Source: Nocardia inohanensis NBRC 100128 (lineage in GTDB: Bacteria > Actinomycetota > Actinomycetes > Mycobacteriales > Mycobacteriaceae). Taken from it: 64,000 nucleotides of DNA. The stretch covers positions 124,001 to 188,000 of the forward strand of contig NZ_BDBK01000014.1 of the NCBI RefSeq assembly GCF_001612945.1, in the 5' to 3' direction. The notes beneath the pieces were generated by a model. It made no database searches and was not told where the DNA came from. It saw only the letters and a list, made by a program, of their open reading frames with translations. Positions 25,142 to 32,950 of the stretch are shown here, piece after piece (the first letter of the stretch is position 1; each line of letters opens with the position of its first letter). A program made the translations under genes and the position numbers.

Positions 25142-25954
25142 ATGAACCCCGACCTCGCCGCCAAGCTGGTCAGATTCCAGAAGCCCGAACTGTCACTGCC
25201 GTACCTGTACGGGATCGACGAGGCGCACATCGCCGCGCTGTTCGGGCTCGAGCCGGAGGAATACCGTTCCCTGCGAGAGGATCTGGAGAATCAAGCCCGC
25301 GCCGCGGCGGCCGATCTGCTCACCGAACCAGAGATCGCCGAACAGGTGGACCGCCTGCCGTTCGCACCCGGCGAGCGGGTGGTGGCGCTCGGCGAGAGCA
25401 GCACCGCGGACCGGTTGTCGTGGTTCGAAATCCTGCGGCACCTGCTGGAATCGGCGCGACCGGATGACCGCGTCACGTTCACCAACACCGCGATCGCGGG
25501 CGCGACCACCACCCAGATCCTGAAGAACTCCGGAGCGCTTCGCCTCCAGCGCCCCGACTGGGTGCTGTGCCAGCTCGGCGCGAACGACGCCCAGCGCCTC
25601 GGCCCCGACGGCGAGCGGGTGGTCAGCGCCGAGGAGACCGCTCGCAATTTCGAACTGCTGCGCGCGCAGGCCCCCGAGGCGCGCTGGGTCTGGCTCACCC
25701 CGACCGATATGGACGAGTCGCTGATCGCGCAGTTCCCGCCGTTCCAGGCGTCCCGGATCAGCTGGCGCGCAAAGGATCACGAAGAGACCGCGGCCGTACT
25801 CGAGATGCGACCCGAGGTGGTGATCGACACCCTGAGCGTCACCCATCCGACAACCGGACGGCGGCTGTTCGAGCCCGACGGCGTGCATCTCACCCCCGCC
25901 GGCCAGGTGGCCGTGGCGCGGGTCGTGGTGGCCGAGCTCGCACTGCTGGATTGA
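25142..25954 (+). CDS. SGNH/GDSL-type hydrolase
   Basis: A 270-residue protein. Residues 1-80 are helical and not part of the catalytic fold; the SGNH domain follows. Block I reads VVALGESSTADRLSW (Ser nucleophile, with GES in place of GDS), block II NTAIAGATT (Gly), block III QLGANDAQR (Asn) and block V PDGVHLTPAG (Asp and His). All four catalytic blocks are present, so an esterase, lipase or acyltransferase activity is likely. No signal peptide is seen. AGGAG precedes the ATG. The next gene, an exported lipoprotein-like member of the glycine-rich family, starts 10 bases later, so they are co-transcribed. Confidence 0.82.
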   Translation: MNPDLAAKLVRFQKPELSLPYLYGIDEAHIAALFGLEPEEYRSLREDLENQARAAAADLLTEPEIAEQVDRLPFAPGERVVALGESSTADRLSWFEILRHLLESARPDDRVTFTNTAIAGATTTQILKNSGALRLQRPDWVLCQLGANDAQRLGPDGERVVSAEETARNFELLRAQAPEARWVWLTPTDMDESLIAQFPPFQASRISWRAKDHEETAAVLEMRPEVVIDTLSVTHPTTGRRLFEPDGVHLTPAGQVAVARVVVAELALLD

Positions 25955-25964
25955 AGGAAAGACC

Positions 25965-26672
25965 ATGCGACTCAAAGTGATCGTGCTCGCCGTGCTGGTC
26001 GCCATCGGCGGGTGCGCCGCCGGTCCGGCATCCGGCGCGTCGGCTGACACCGGCGGTGTGGCCGCATCCGATGCGCCGGGGATCGGCTTCACCGCGACCA
26101 CCCTCGGCGATAGCGCCGTCATCAGCATCGACGACGGTTCGATCAGGGTGGACGACGGGGTGCTCACCATCGAATCCCCCGGCCACGACACCCTGGCGCA
26201 GGCCGAAATGAGCTTCCGGGTGGACGATTTCACGTTCCCGATCGCGGCCGCCGTCTCCGATCGCACCGCGACCCTCACCCCGCTGCTGGATCGCGAACAC
26301 GCCGTCTACTCTCCTGTCGCACTGCCTTTCGAGGATTCGGCCGGATTCCAGACGCCGTACCAGCGCGAGACCGCCGCCTGGAACCGACTGGTCTCCACTG
26401 TCGGCCTGGGGGTTTCGATGGGCGCGCTGATCGGCGGCGTCGGCGGTGCGGCCGTCGGCTGCGTGCTCGGCGGCATCGCCGCCACCACCGTGGCTGCGGC
26501 CACCATCGTCGGATTGTTCGGCCCGTTCCTGCCCGCGGCGGTAGCGGGCTGCCTCGGCGGCATCATGGCCGTCGGCGCATTGGGCGCCATCGCCGGGCAA
26601 CTGCTGGTGACCGCGCCGGTCGCGATATTGGCGGCGGTGCAATACTTCGCCACCATCACCGCGCCCATGTGA
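25965..26672 (+). CDS. Exported glycine-rich protein, probable lipoprotein (paralogue 2)
   Basis: A 235-residue relative of the gene at 10047. The signal peptide ends in VAIGGC, a usable lipobox, so it is probably lipid-anchored, unlike paralogue 1. It shares FRVDDFTFPIAA, DREHAVYSPVALPFED, QRETAAWNRL, a glycine-rich hydrophobic tail (GALIGGVGGAAVGC..., second Gly-Cys pair) and the ending APVAILAAVQYFATI. The conserved Arg-Val-Asp-Asp-Phe and Ala-Val-Tyr-x-Pro-Val-Ala blocks define the family. It follows the SGNH hydrolase by 10 bases with AAGGAAA before the ATG. Function unknown. Confidence 0.75.
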   Translation: MRLKVIVLAVLVAIGGCAAGPASGASADTGGVAASDAPGIGFTATTLGDSAVISIDDGSIRVDDGVLTIESPGHDTLAQAEMSFRVDDFTFPIAAAVSDRTATLTPLLDREHAVYSPVALPFEDSAGFQTPYQRETAAWNRLVSTVGLGVSMGALIGGVGGAAVGCVLGGIAATTVAAATIVGLFGPFLPAAVAGCLGGIMAVGALGAIAGQLLVTAPVAILAAVQYFATITAPM

Positions 26673-27032
26673 GTAGAGATCGACGTTCGCTAGGGGGATG
26701 ACGCTCCGCAATACCCGGACAAAGTTTGCAAAAGGGACTTTCCAGGATTGCGAAAAACGCCCGCCCCCTAGGGAACTCGCCGCGCCCGGCCGCGAACCGC
26801 TCGGCAGCATCCCCGCAGCTAAGCGACTTAGGTCCCTTGTGAAAGATTTCATTCGGGAGGATCCTCGCTCGGGAAGCTTGGACCTTCGCCAGTCGACCAT
26901 CCTTTACCTGGGACGATGCGGCGGTTCACGCATTCGCCACACGAAAATAGTTAAACCGTATAGCATTTCGGATGGCCGAGATTCGTGGCCGAGCCTCTTC
27001 CATCTGGTGTTCAGCTACCCGAGGGGTGCACG
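26673..27032. other. Intergenic region upstream of the PNPOx-like gene
   Basis: 360 bases with lower GC than the flanks. No gene, clear operator or terminator was recognised. A TAGCAT-type -10 candidate lies about 70 bases before the next start, without a convincing -35. Confidence 0.4.
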
Positions 27033-27650
27033 ATGCCCGGTATCAGAAACGGCAGCGATGGCGAACGCGAACTACAGCAGCGCTACGGCACCGAAGAACG
27101 GGCGGAACGCTTCTACAACGATCAAGTGCGAGATCGCCTGAACGACCACATGATCGAATTCATTCGCCGGATGGATATGGCTTTCATAGCCACCGCCGAC
27201 AAACACGGTGAATGCGATTCCAGCTTCCGCGCCGGCAAACCCGGTTTCCTGCACGTCATCGACGATCGCACGCTCGCCTATCCCGAGTATCGCGGCAACG
27301 GGGTGCTGGCCTCGCTGGGCAATCTGCTCGAGAACCCGCACATCGGCATCCTGATGATCGACTTCGTGCGCGACCTGATCGGACTGCACATCAACGGCAC
27401 CGCGCGCATAGTCGACGACACCCTGATGCGCCGTTGCGTACCCGACCTGCCGCCCGACGAACGCGGGCGCATCCCCGAACGCTGGGTGGTGGTCGACGTC
27501 GAAGAGGCATACATCCACTGCCGCAAACACATCCCGCACCTGGTGCCCGCCCAGCGCGAGTCCCGCCAGTGGGGCACCGACAATGTGCGCGCCAAGGGCG
27601 GCGACTACTTCCACTCGAAAGAAGAGTCCCGCGCCCTCGTCGACTCCTAG
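27033..27650 (+). CDS. Pyridoxamine 5'-phosphate oxidase-family (FMN/F420-binding split-barrel) protein
   Basis: A 205-residue protein. The split beta-barrel core is seen in MAFIATADKHGECDSSFRAGKPGFLHVIDDRTLAYPEYRGNGVLASLGNLLENPHIGILMIDF and later LHINGTARIV, the layout of the MSMEG_1061/PNPOx-like group. It probably binds FMN or F420 and acts as a small oxidoreductase; the vitamin B6 role is not implied. The ATG at 27033 has GAGGGG upstream and is preferred to a GTG at 26985. It converges with gtrA copy 2 with a 16-base gap. Confidence 0.8.
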   Translation: MPGIRNGSDGERELQQRYGTEERAERFYNDQVRDRLNDHMIEFIRRMDMAFIATADKHGECDSSFRAGKPGFLHVIDDRTLAYPEYRGNGVLASLGNLLENPHIGILMIDFVRDLIGLHINGTARIVDDTLMRRCVPDLPPDERGRIPERWVVVDVEEAYIHCRKHIPHLVPAQRESRQWGTDNVRAKGGDYFHSKEESRALVDS

Positions 27651-27666
27651 CAACCCTCCGCCGGCG

Positions 27667-28149
27667 TCAGTGGATCTTGAAGATCACAGCCCGCTGGACG
27701 ATGAAGTTGATCACGGTCGCGGTGCCCTGGGCGACCGCGAACGCGATCAGAATCGACAGCTTGAAAGTGTGACCGGCCAGCGTGAACGGCAGGTCGGGCA
27801 AGGCCGTGTCCACCGCGGCATTCAGTCCGACCTGCGTCGCGAATGTCACCGCATAGAGAACGACAACCGCCACGAAACGCTTGCGACTCGGCTCGGCCTT
27901 GAACGTCCAACGCCTGTTGATGAGATACGCGGTGGTGGTGCCCGCGATGAAACTGATCGCCTTGGCGACCTCGCGCGGCAGCCCCACCACGCTCATCAGC
28001 AGCACATACAGGCCGAAGTCGATGATCGCCGAGAACCCGCCGGTCAGCGTGAACCGGATGATCTGGGTCTTCAGATCGACGTCCGTCCCACCCGGCTCGT
28101 CGACGAGAGGCAGCTCGGGCGGGAGGGGCAGATGCGGTTCCGCGGTCAC
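27667..28149 (-). CDS. GtrA-family membrane protein (copy 2), Rv3789-like
   Basis: A 160-residue protein with four membrane helices after a 27-residue Pro/Glu-rich tail. GtrA landmarks are FTLTGGFSAIIDFGLYVLL, TTTAYLINRRWTF and VINFIVQRAVIF. It sits beside dprE1, as does Rv3789 in M. tuberculosis, where that protein is linked to arabinan assembly or decaprenyl-phosphoarabinose handling. Here it is on the opposite strand to dprE1, so the two are divergent rather than an operon. Confidence 0.87.
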   Translation of the reverse strand: MTAEPHLPLPPELPLVDEPGGTDVDLKTQIIRFTLTGGFSAIIDFGLYVLLMSVVGLPREVAKAISFIAGTTTAYLINRRWTFKAEPSRKRFVAVVVLYAVTFATQVGLNAAVDTALPDLPFTLAGHTFKLSILIAFAVAQGTATVINFIVQRAVIFKIH

Positions 28150-28221
28150 AAACTCCAGAGGGTAGCGCCCGGGACCGAGGACACAAGCCGCGAGCGGGTT
28201 ATGCCTGTAGCCTCTATGCCG

Positions 28222-29694
28222 ATGTCCACGAAAGCTCAGACCACCACGGAAGCCGCCGCCAGCTCGGCGAGCGATGGTGCGGACTCAGCGTCGACCGGCT
28301 CCTTCGAACTGCCGACGCGGACTCGCACGCTGACCGGATGGGGTCGCACCGCACCCACCACGTCCGAAGTCCTCTCCACTAGTGACCCCGAGCTGATCGC
28401 CCGCGCGGTCGCCATGGTCGCCGAGGACAACGACTCCAAGCCCGCGCACCTGCGCCGCGGCGTGATCGCGCGCGGCCTCGGCCGCTCCTACGGTGACCAC
28501 GCGCAGAACTCGGGCGGCCTGGTCATCGACATGCCCGCGCTCAACCGCATCCACCGCATCGACCGCGATTCACGCCTGGTCGACGTGGACGGTGGCGTCA
28601 GCCTGGACCAGCTCATGAAGGCGGCCTTGCCGTTCGGGCTGTGGGTTCCGGTGCTACCCGGTACCCGGCAGGTCACCATCGGCGGCGCCATCGCCTCCGA
28701 TATCCACGGCAAGAACCATCACAGCGAAGGTTCTTTCGGCAATCACGTCCGGACCTTGGATCTGCTCACCGCCGACGGCAAGGTGCAGACCATCGGGCCG
28801 AAGAAGAACGCCAAGCTGTTCTGGGCGACCGTCGGCGGCAACGGGCTGACCGGCATCATCCTGCGCGCCACCATCGAGATGATCCCGACCGAGTCGGCGT
28901 ACTTCATCAACGACGGTGTGAAGACCACGACGCTGGACGAGACCATCGCGGTGCACAGCGACGGCAGCGAAGAGAACTACACGTACTCGAGCGCCTGGTT
29001 CGACGTGATGAACCCGCAGCCGAAGCTGGGGCGCGCCTGCCTGACTCGCGGTCGCCTGGCCAAGGTCGACGAGCTGCCGAAGAAGAAGCAGAAGAACCCG
29101 CTGAAGTTCGATGCGCCGCAGCTGATGACGGTGCCGAACATCTTCCCGAGTTTCTCCGCGAACCGGCTGACGCTGGGCGCGGTCGGCGAGGCGTACTACG
29201 CCATGGGCGGCAACTACACCGGCAAGATCCAGAACCTGACGCAGTTCTATCACCCGCTGGACATGATCGCGGAGTGGAATCGGGTCTATGGTTCGGCCGG
29301 TTTCTTGCAGTACCAGTTCGTCGTTCCGACCGAGGCCGTCGACGAATTCAAGCGGATCATCATCGATATCCAGGCGTCCGGGCACATTTCGGCGCTCAAC
29401 GTTTTCAAGCTGTTCGGCGCGGGTAACCCGGCTCCGTTGAGCTTCCCCATGCCGGGCTGGAACATCTGCGTGGACTTCCCGATTCGGCCGGGTCTCAACG
29501 AGCTCGTCACCGATCTCGACCGCCGCGTGCTGGAGTTCGGCGGCCGGCTGTACACCGCGAAGGATTCGCGCACCAACGCCGAGACCTTCCACCAGATGTA
29601 CCCCCGGATCGACGAGTGGATCAAGATCCGCCGAAGTGTCGATCCCACAGGCGTTTTCATGTCCGATATGGCGAGAAGGCTGGAGCTCCAGTGA
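28222..29694 (+). CDS. dprE1: Decaprenylphosphoryl-beta-D-ribose oxidase
   Basis: FAD enzyme that oxidises the 2'-OH of decaprenyl-phosphoribose, the first half of the epimerisation giving the arabinose donor. 490 residues; the N-terminus is about 30 residues longer than in M. tuberculosis and rich in Ser/Ala/Thr. FAD-binding blocks are ARGLGRSYGD, PGTRQVTIGGAIASDIHGKNHH, and GGNGLTGI. The catalytic lysine is in LYTAKDSR (about 447), and the cysteine attacked by benzothiazinones is kept in GWNICVDF (about C416). ATG 28222 is chosen; ATGs at 28201 and 28216 are also in frame and none has a good ribosome-binding site. The stop overlaps the dprE2 start. Confidence 0.96.
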   Translation: MSTKAQTTTEAAASSASDGADSASTGSFELPTRTRTLTGWGRTAPTTSEVLSTSDPELIARAVAMVAEDNDSKPAHLRRGVIARGLGRSYGDHAQNSGGLVIDMPALNRIHRIDRDSRLVDVDGGVSLDQLMKAALPFGLWVPVLPGTRQVTIGGAIASDIHGKNHHSEGSFGNHVRTLDLLTADGKVQTIGPKKNAKLFWATVGGNGLTGIILRATIEMIPTESAYFINDGVKTTTLDETIAVHSDGSEENYTYSSAWFDVMNPQPKLGRACLTRGRLAKVDELPKKKQKNPLKFDAPQLMTVPNIFPSFSANRLTLGAVGEAYYAMGGNYTGKIQNLTQFYHPLDMIAEWNRVYGSAGFLQYQFVVPTEAVDEFKRIIIDIQASGHISALNVFKLFGAGNPAPLSFPMPGWNICVDFPIRPGLNELVTDLDRRVLEFGGRLYTAKDSRTNAETFHQMYPRIDEWIKIRRSVDPTGVFMSDMARRLELQ

Positions 29695-30452
29695 TCAATG
29701 CGGTAGGGAACCCGCAATCCATTCTGCTGCTCGGCGGCACCTCGGAGATCGGTCTCGCGATCTGCGCCGAGTACCTGAAGAAGGGCCCGGCGCGCGTCGT
29801 GCTGGCCGCGCTGCCCGGTGACGCGCTGCGCGAGGACGCCGTCGCCACCATGAAGGCGGCCGGGGCCTCCGAGGTCACCGTCGTCGACTTCGACGCGCTC
29901 GACACCGAGAGCCACCCGAAGGTCATCGAACAGGCTTGGGCGGCAGGCGATGTGGATGTCGCGATCGTCGCCTTCGGTATCGACGTCGACGGCGAGATCT
30001 TCTGGCAGGACCAGCGCAAGGCCGTCATGATGGCCGAGATCAACTACACCGCGGCGGTCTCCGTCGGCGTGCTGATCGGCGAGAAGATGAAGGCGCAGGG
30101 CTTCGGCCGCATCCTGGCCATGTCCTCGGTCGCCGGTGAACGGGTGCGCCGCTTCAACTTCGTGTACGGCTCCACCAAGGCCGGCCTGGACGGCTTCTAC
30201 CTGGGTCTCGGCGAGGCGCTGGCTCCGTTCGGTCCGCGCGTCACGGTGATTCGCCCCGGCATGGTGCGCACCAAGCTCTCCGCGCACGCCAAGGAGAACG
30301 GGCTCACCGTCGACAAGGAAGACGTGGCGGCGATGGCCGTGGCGGCGTCGCAGAAGGGCAAGGAGATCGTCTGGGTCCCCGGCCCCATCCGCTTCGTGAT
30401 GGCGATCCTGCGGCACGTGCCGCGCCCGATCTTCCGCCGCCTGCCGGTCTAG
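29691..30452 (+). CDS. dprE2: Decaprenylphosphoryl-2-keto-ribose reductase
   Basis: NADH-dependent SDR that reduces the DprE1 product to decaprenyl-phosphoarabinose. 253 residues against 254 in M. tuberculosis. The Rossmann motif GGTSEIGLAI is near residue 15, MSSVAGERVRR gives the catalytic Ser, and YGSTKAGLDG gives Tyr and Lys; RPGMVRTKLS follows. The GTG start overlaps the dprE1 stop (GTGA) with GGAG upstream, so the pair is translationally coupled, in keeping with their working as a complex at the membrane. A strong hairpin and a dispersed repeat separate it from aftA. Confidence 0.95.
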   Translation: MINAVGNPQSILLLGGTSEIGLAICAEYLKKGPARVVLAALPGDALREDAVATMKAAGASEVTVVDFDALDTESHPKVIEQAWAAGDVDVAIVAFGIDVDGEIFWQDQRKAVMMAEINYTAAVSVGVLIGEKMKAQGFGRILAMSSVAGERVRRFNFVYGSTKAGLDGFYLGLGEALAPFGPRVTVIRPGMVRTKLSAHAKENGLTVDKEDVAAMAVAASQKGKEIVWVPGPIRFVMAILRHVPRPIFRRLPV

Positions 30453-30471
30453 GCGAGACGAGACAGTAAGT

Positions 30472-30503
30472 GACGAGCGGTGGCCCTGCGGCCACCGCTC
30501 GTC
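30472..30503 (+). terminator. Hairpin after dprE2
   Basis: A perfect 14-bp stem (30472-30485 with 30490-30503) and 4-base loop, without a T-run. It suggests that aftA has its own promoter. Confidence 0.75.
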
Positions 30504-30521
30504 GCGTATGCGCACCTCCCC

Positions 30522-30598
30522 CGTCATTCCCGCGTGCTTTTGGCGGGAATCTCACTGGCTGCCGGGGAGATCCCGGCCAAAAGCACGCCGGGATGACG
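30522..30598. repeat. Dispersed palindromic repeat, copy 2
   Basis: Outer arms CGTCATTCCCGCGTGC and GCACGCCGGGATGACG with inner arms TTTTGGCGGGA and TCCCGGCCAAAA form a long imperfect hairpin. It lies between dprE2 and aftA. Closely related to copies at 15609, 40296 and 57987. Confidence 0.88.
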
Positions 30599-30701
30599 GA
30601 CGGGAACGTGCGGGGAAGACGGAGCCAGGGGTAGCGCTGCGGCGGTACTAGGCTTCGCAGCGGCAGACGGTCCATGGAGCGAATCCGGAGGCGGAGAGCG
30701 A

Positions 30702-32789
30702 ATGAGCGAGCGGGAATCGGGCGGCCGGGCGGCGGTGCTGGTGCGGCAGGCCGGTGGGGCGCTTGGTGAGGCCGTGCTCGCGGCCGTTGTCGCCGCCGTG
30801 GTGGCGGGGGTCGGGCTGTTCGCCTTCTCGCGGGTGCAGTGGCCGGCGTTCAATGCCTCGCATGTGACGAAGGCGCTGACCACGGTGGGTCAGGTGGGCG
30901 CGCTGGCCATGCTGGTGGTGGCGGTCGTGCTGATCCGGCACCACAAGTGGCGGTGGCTGTCGAAACTGCTGTCCTGGGGCGGTATTTCGGCCTTTGTGAC
31001 CGTCACGCTCGGGATGCCGCTCGCGGCGACCAAGCTGTATCTGTTCGGCATGTCCGTGGATCAGGAGTTCCGGACGCAGTATTTGACGCGGCTCACCGAC
31101 AGCGCGTCGCTGCACGATATGAACTACATCGACCTGCCGCCGTTCTATCCGGGCGGATGGTTCTGGTTCGGTGGACGTTTCGCGAGCCTGACCGGAATGG
31201 CCGGGTGGGAAGCGTTCAAGCCGTACGCGATCCTGGTGCTCGCGGTCGCGGCAGTGGTGGCACTCGTGCTGTGGTCCAACCTGATTCGCGCCGACTGGGC
31301 GGTGGCCGTGGCCGCCGCGACCACAGCGGTCACGCTGGCCTACGGTGCGCCCGAGGCGTACAGCGCGGTGCTGGTGCTGCTGCTCGGTCCGGCGCTGCTG
31401 CTGGCTTGGGGTGCGTTGTACCGCCCGGCCGAATTGGCGTTGCGGTCCGTGCTCGCCGCGCCGGGAGTCGATGCGTCCACGACCGACACCGTGGAACGCG
31501 AGCCGTCCACCGCCGGTGGGTGGGGCGCGGTGATCGGTGCGGGGCTTTTCCTCGGGGTGGCCGCGTCGTTCTACACGCTGTACTTCGGGCTCGCGGTGTT
31601 CACGGTGTGCCTGATGGCGGTCATCGCGGCCGTGCTCATGCTGCGCGAACGTCATGGGGCCCTGCGCACACAACATCATCGGGATGCGGCGGCGCGGAGC
31701 ACCTCGGGCGGGCAGACCGGTGATGCGAGCACGCCGGGCGCTCGGGTGCCGGGCGGGTGGGCCGTGCTGCGGCCGATACTGGCGCGGCTCATCACGATGG
31801 GCCTGGTGGCGGGGCTGTTGGCGCTGACGGTGTGGACGCCGTTCCTGCTCGATTTCCTCAGTGGCAAGGCGTCTTTCGCGGGTGGTTCGGCGTTCCACTA
31901 TCTGCCGGAGGCGGGTTCGCGGCTGCCGCTGCCCATGTTCGACTTCTCGCTGGCCGGCGCGTTCTGCCTGCTCGGGTTGATCTGGCTGGTGGTGCGCGCG
32001 GGCAGCTCGCGGCGTGCGCAGGCGCTGGGTATCGGGGTGCTGGCCGTCTATCTGTGGTGCCTGCTGTCCATGCTGGCGACCGCGGCCGGGACCACGCTGC
32101 TGGGTTTCCGCTTGGAGGCCCCGCTGTACGCGCTGCTGGGCGCGGCCGGGGTGTTCGGGTTCGCGGAGGGTGCGCGCGCGGTCTACCAGGTGCTGAACGA
32201 GCCGGCGCGGTTCCGGCTGGCGGCCGGTGCGGTGGCGATCGTGGGCGCGGTGGCGTTCGCCCAGGAGATTCCGCAGGTGCTGAACACCGAGATCAATACC
32301 GCGTACACCGATACCGACGGCAACGGTCAGCGCGCCGACAAGCGCCCGCCGTCGGCGGTATCGCATTACGCGGCCATCGACGCGAAACTGCTGGAGCAGA
32401 CCGGGCGTCCGCGCGACGCGACCGTGGTACTGACCGCCGACACCAGTTTCCTGGCCGTGTACCCGTATTACGGATTCCAGTCGCTCACTTCGCATTACGC
32501 CAACCCGCTCGCGGACTTCCCGGGGCGTGCGGCGGAGATCAAGCGGTGGTCGCAGTTGCAGAGCCCGGCGGAACTGGTGTCGGCGCTGGAGCATTCGCCG
32601 TGGCGGGCTCCGGATGCGTTCCTGTTCCGGCGTTCCGGCGACGAGTACACGCTGCGGCTGGCGGAGGATGTGTACCCGAACGATCCGAATGTGAAGCGGT
32701 ACACCGTGTCGTTCCCCAAGCGCCTGTTCGAGGATGCGCGATTCACCAGCACGGAGATCGGCCCGTTCACGTTGGTGGTACGGAAGTGA
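30702..32789 (+). CDS. aftA: Galactan 5-O-arabinofuranosyltransferase AftA
   Basis: Adds the first arabinofuranose to galactan from decaprenyl-phosphoarabinose (family GT85). 695 residues with about eleven membrane helices and a C-terminal outside domain (about 510-695). The first large loop carries LFGMSVDQEFRTQYLTRLTDSASL, with the acidic D-x-E site known to be needed, and DLPPFYPGGWFWFGGR. The ending FPKRLFEDARFTSTEIGPFTLVVRK is typical. GGAGAGCG lies before the ATG. It is the third arabinan gene after dprE1-dprE2. Confidence 0.93.
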   Translation: MSERESGGRAAVLVRQAGGALGEAVLAAVVAAVVAGVGLFAFSRVQWPAFNASHVTKALTTVGQVGALAMLVVAVVLIRHHKWRWLSKLLSWGGISAFVTVTLGMPLAATKLYLFGMSVDQEFRTQYLTRLTDSASLHDMNYIDLPPFYPGGWFWFGGRFASLTGMAGWEAFKPYAILVLAVAAVVALVLWSNLIRADWAVAVAAATTAVTLAYGAPEAYSAVLVLLLGPALLLAWGALYRPAELALRSVLAAPGVDASTTDTVEREPSTAGGWGAVIGAGLFLGVAASFYTLYFGLAVFTVCLMAVIAAVLMLRERHGALRTQHHRDAAARSTSGGQTGDASTPGARVPGGWAVLRPILARLITMGLVAGLLALTVWTPFLLDFLSGKASFAGGSAFHYLPEAGSRLPLPMFDFSLAGAFCLLGLIWLVVRAGSSRRAQALGIGVLAVYLWCLLSMLATAAGTTLLGFRLEAPLYALLGAAGVFGFAEGARAVYQVLNEPARFRLAAGAVAIVGAVAFAQEIPQVLNTEINTAYTDTDGNGQRADKRPPSAVSHYAAIDAKLLEQTGRPRDATVVLTADTSFLAVYPYYGFQSLTSHYANPLADFPGRAAEIKRWSQLQSPAELVSALEHSPWRAPDAFLFRRSGDEYTLRLAEDVYPNDPNVKRYTVSFPKRLFEDARFTSTEIGPFTLVVRK

Positions 32790-32821
32790 AAGTCTCGACC
32801 AGGTAACTAGACATGGATCAC

Positions 32822-32875
32822 TTATCCCCAGAAATCGGTCGATTTTTGGGGATAACTCCACGTTTCTGTGGATAA
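32822..32875. promoter_or_regulatory. Inverted repeat and cluster of DnaA-box-like 9-mers
   Basis: TTATCCCCA (32822-32830) and its complement TGGGGATAA (32847-32855) are the ends of a 16-bp-arm inverted repeat with one mismatch and a 2-base spacer. TGTGGATAA at 32867-32875 is the exact complement of the DnaA box TTATCCACA. All three lie in the 161-base gap between aftA and the next gene. The hairpin could also be the aftA terminator. Confidence 0.6.
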
Positions 32876-32950
32876 CTCAGGCACTTGCCAGTGCAATCTC
32901 AGTGGAACCCGGTAGCGTGGGCCGCTGATTGTGAAGGCAAGGAGTTATCT

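Noticed and set aside
28743..29592. Minus-strand frames opposite dprE1
   Set aside because: Shadow frames without motifs, fully inside a highly conserved gene.
32822..32875. Chromosome replication origin
   Set aside because: Only three DnaA-like boxes, no AT-rich unwinding element and no dnaA, dnaN or gyrB nearby, so oriC is not supported.
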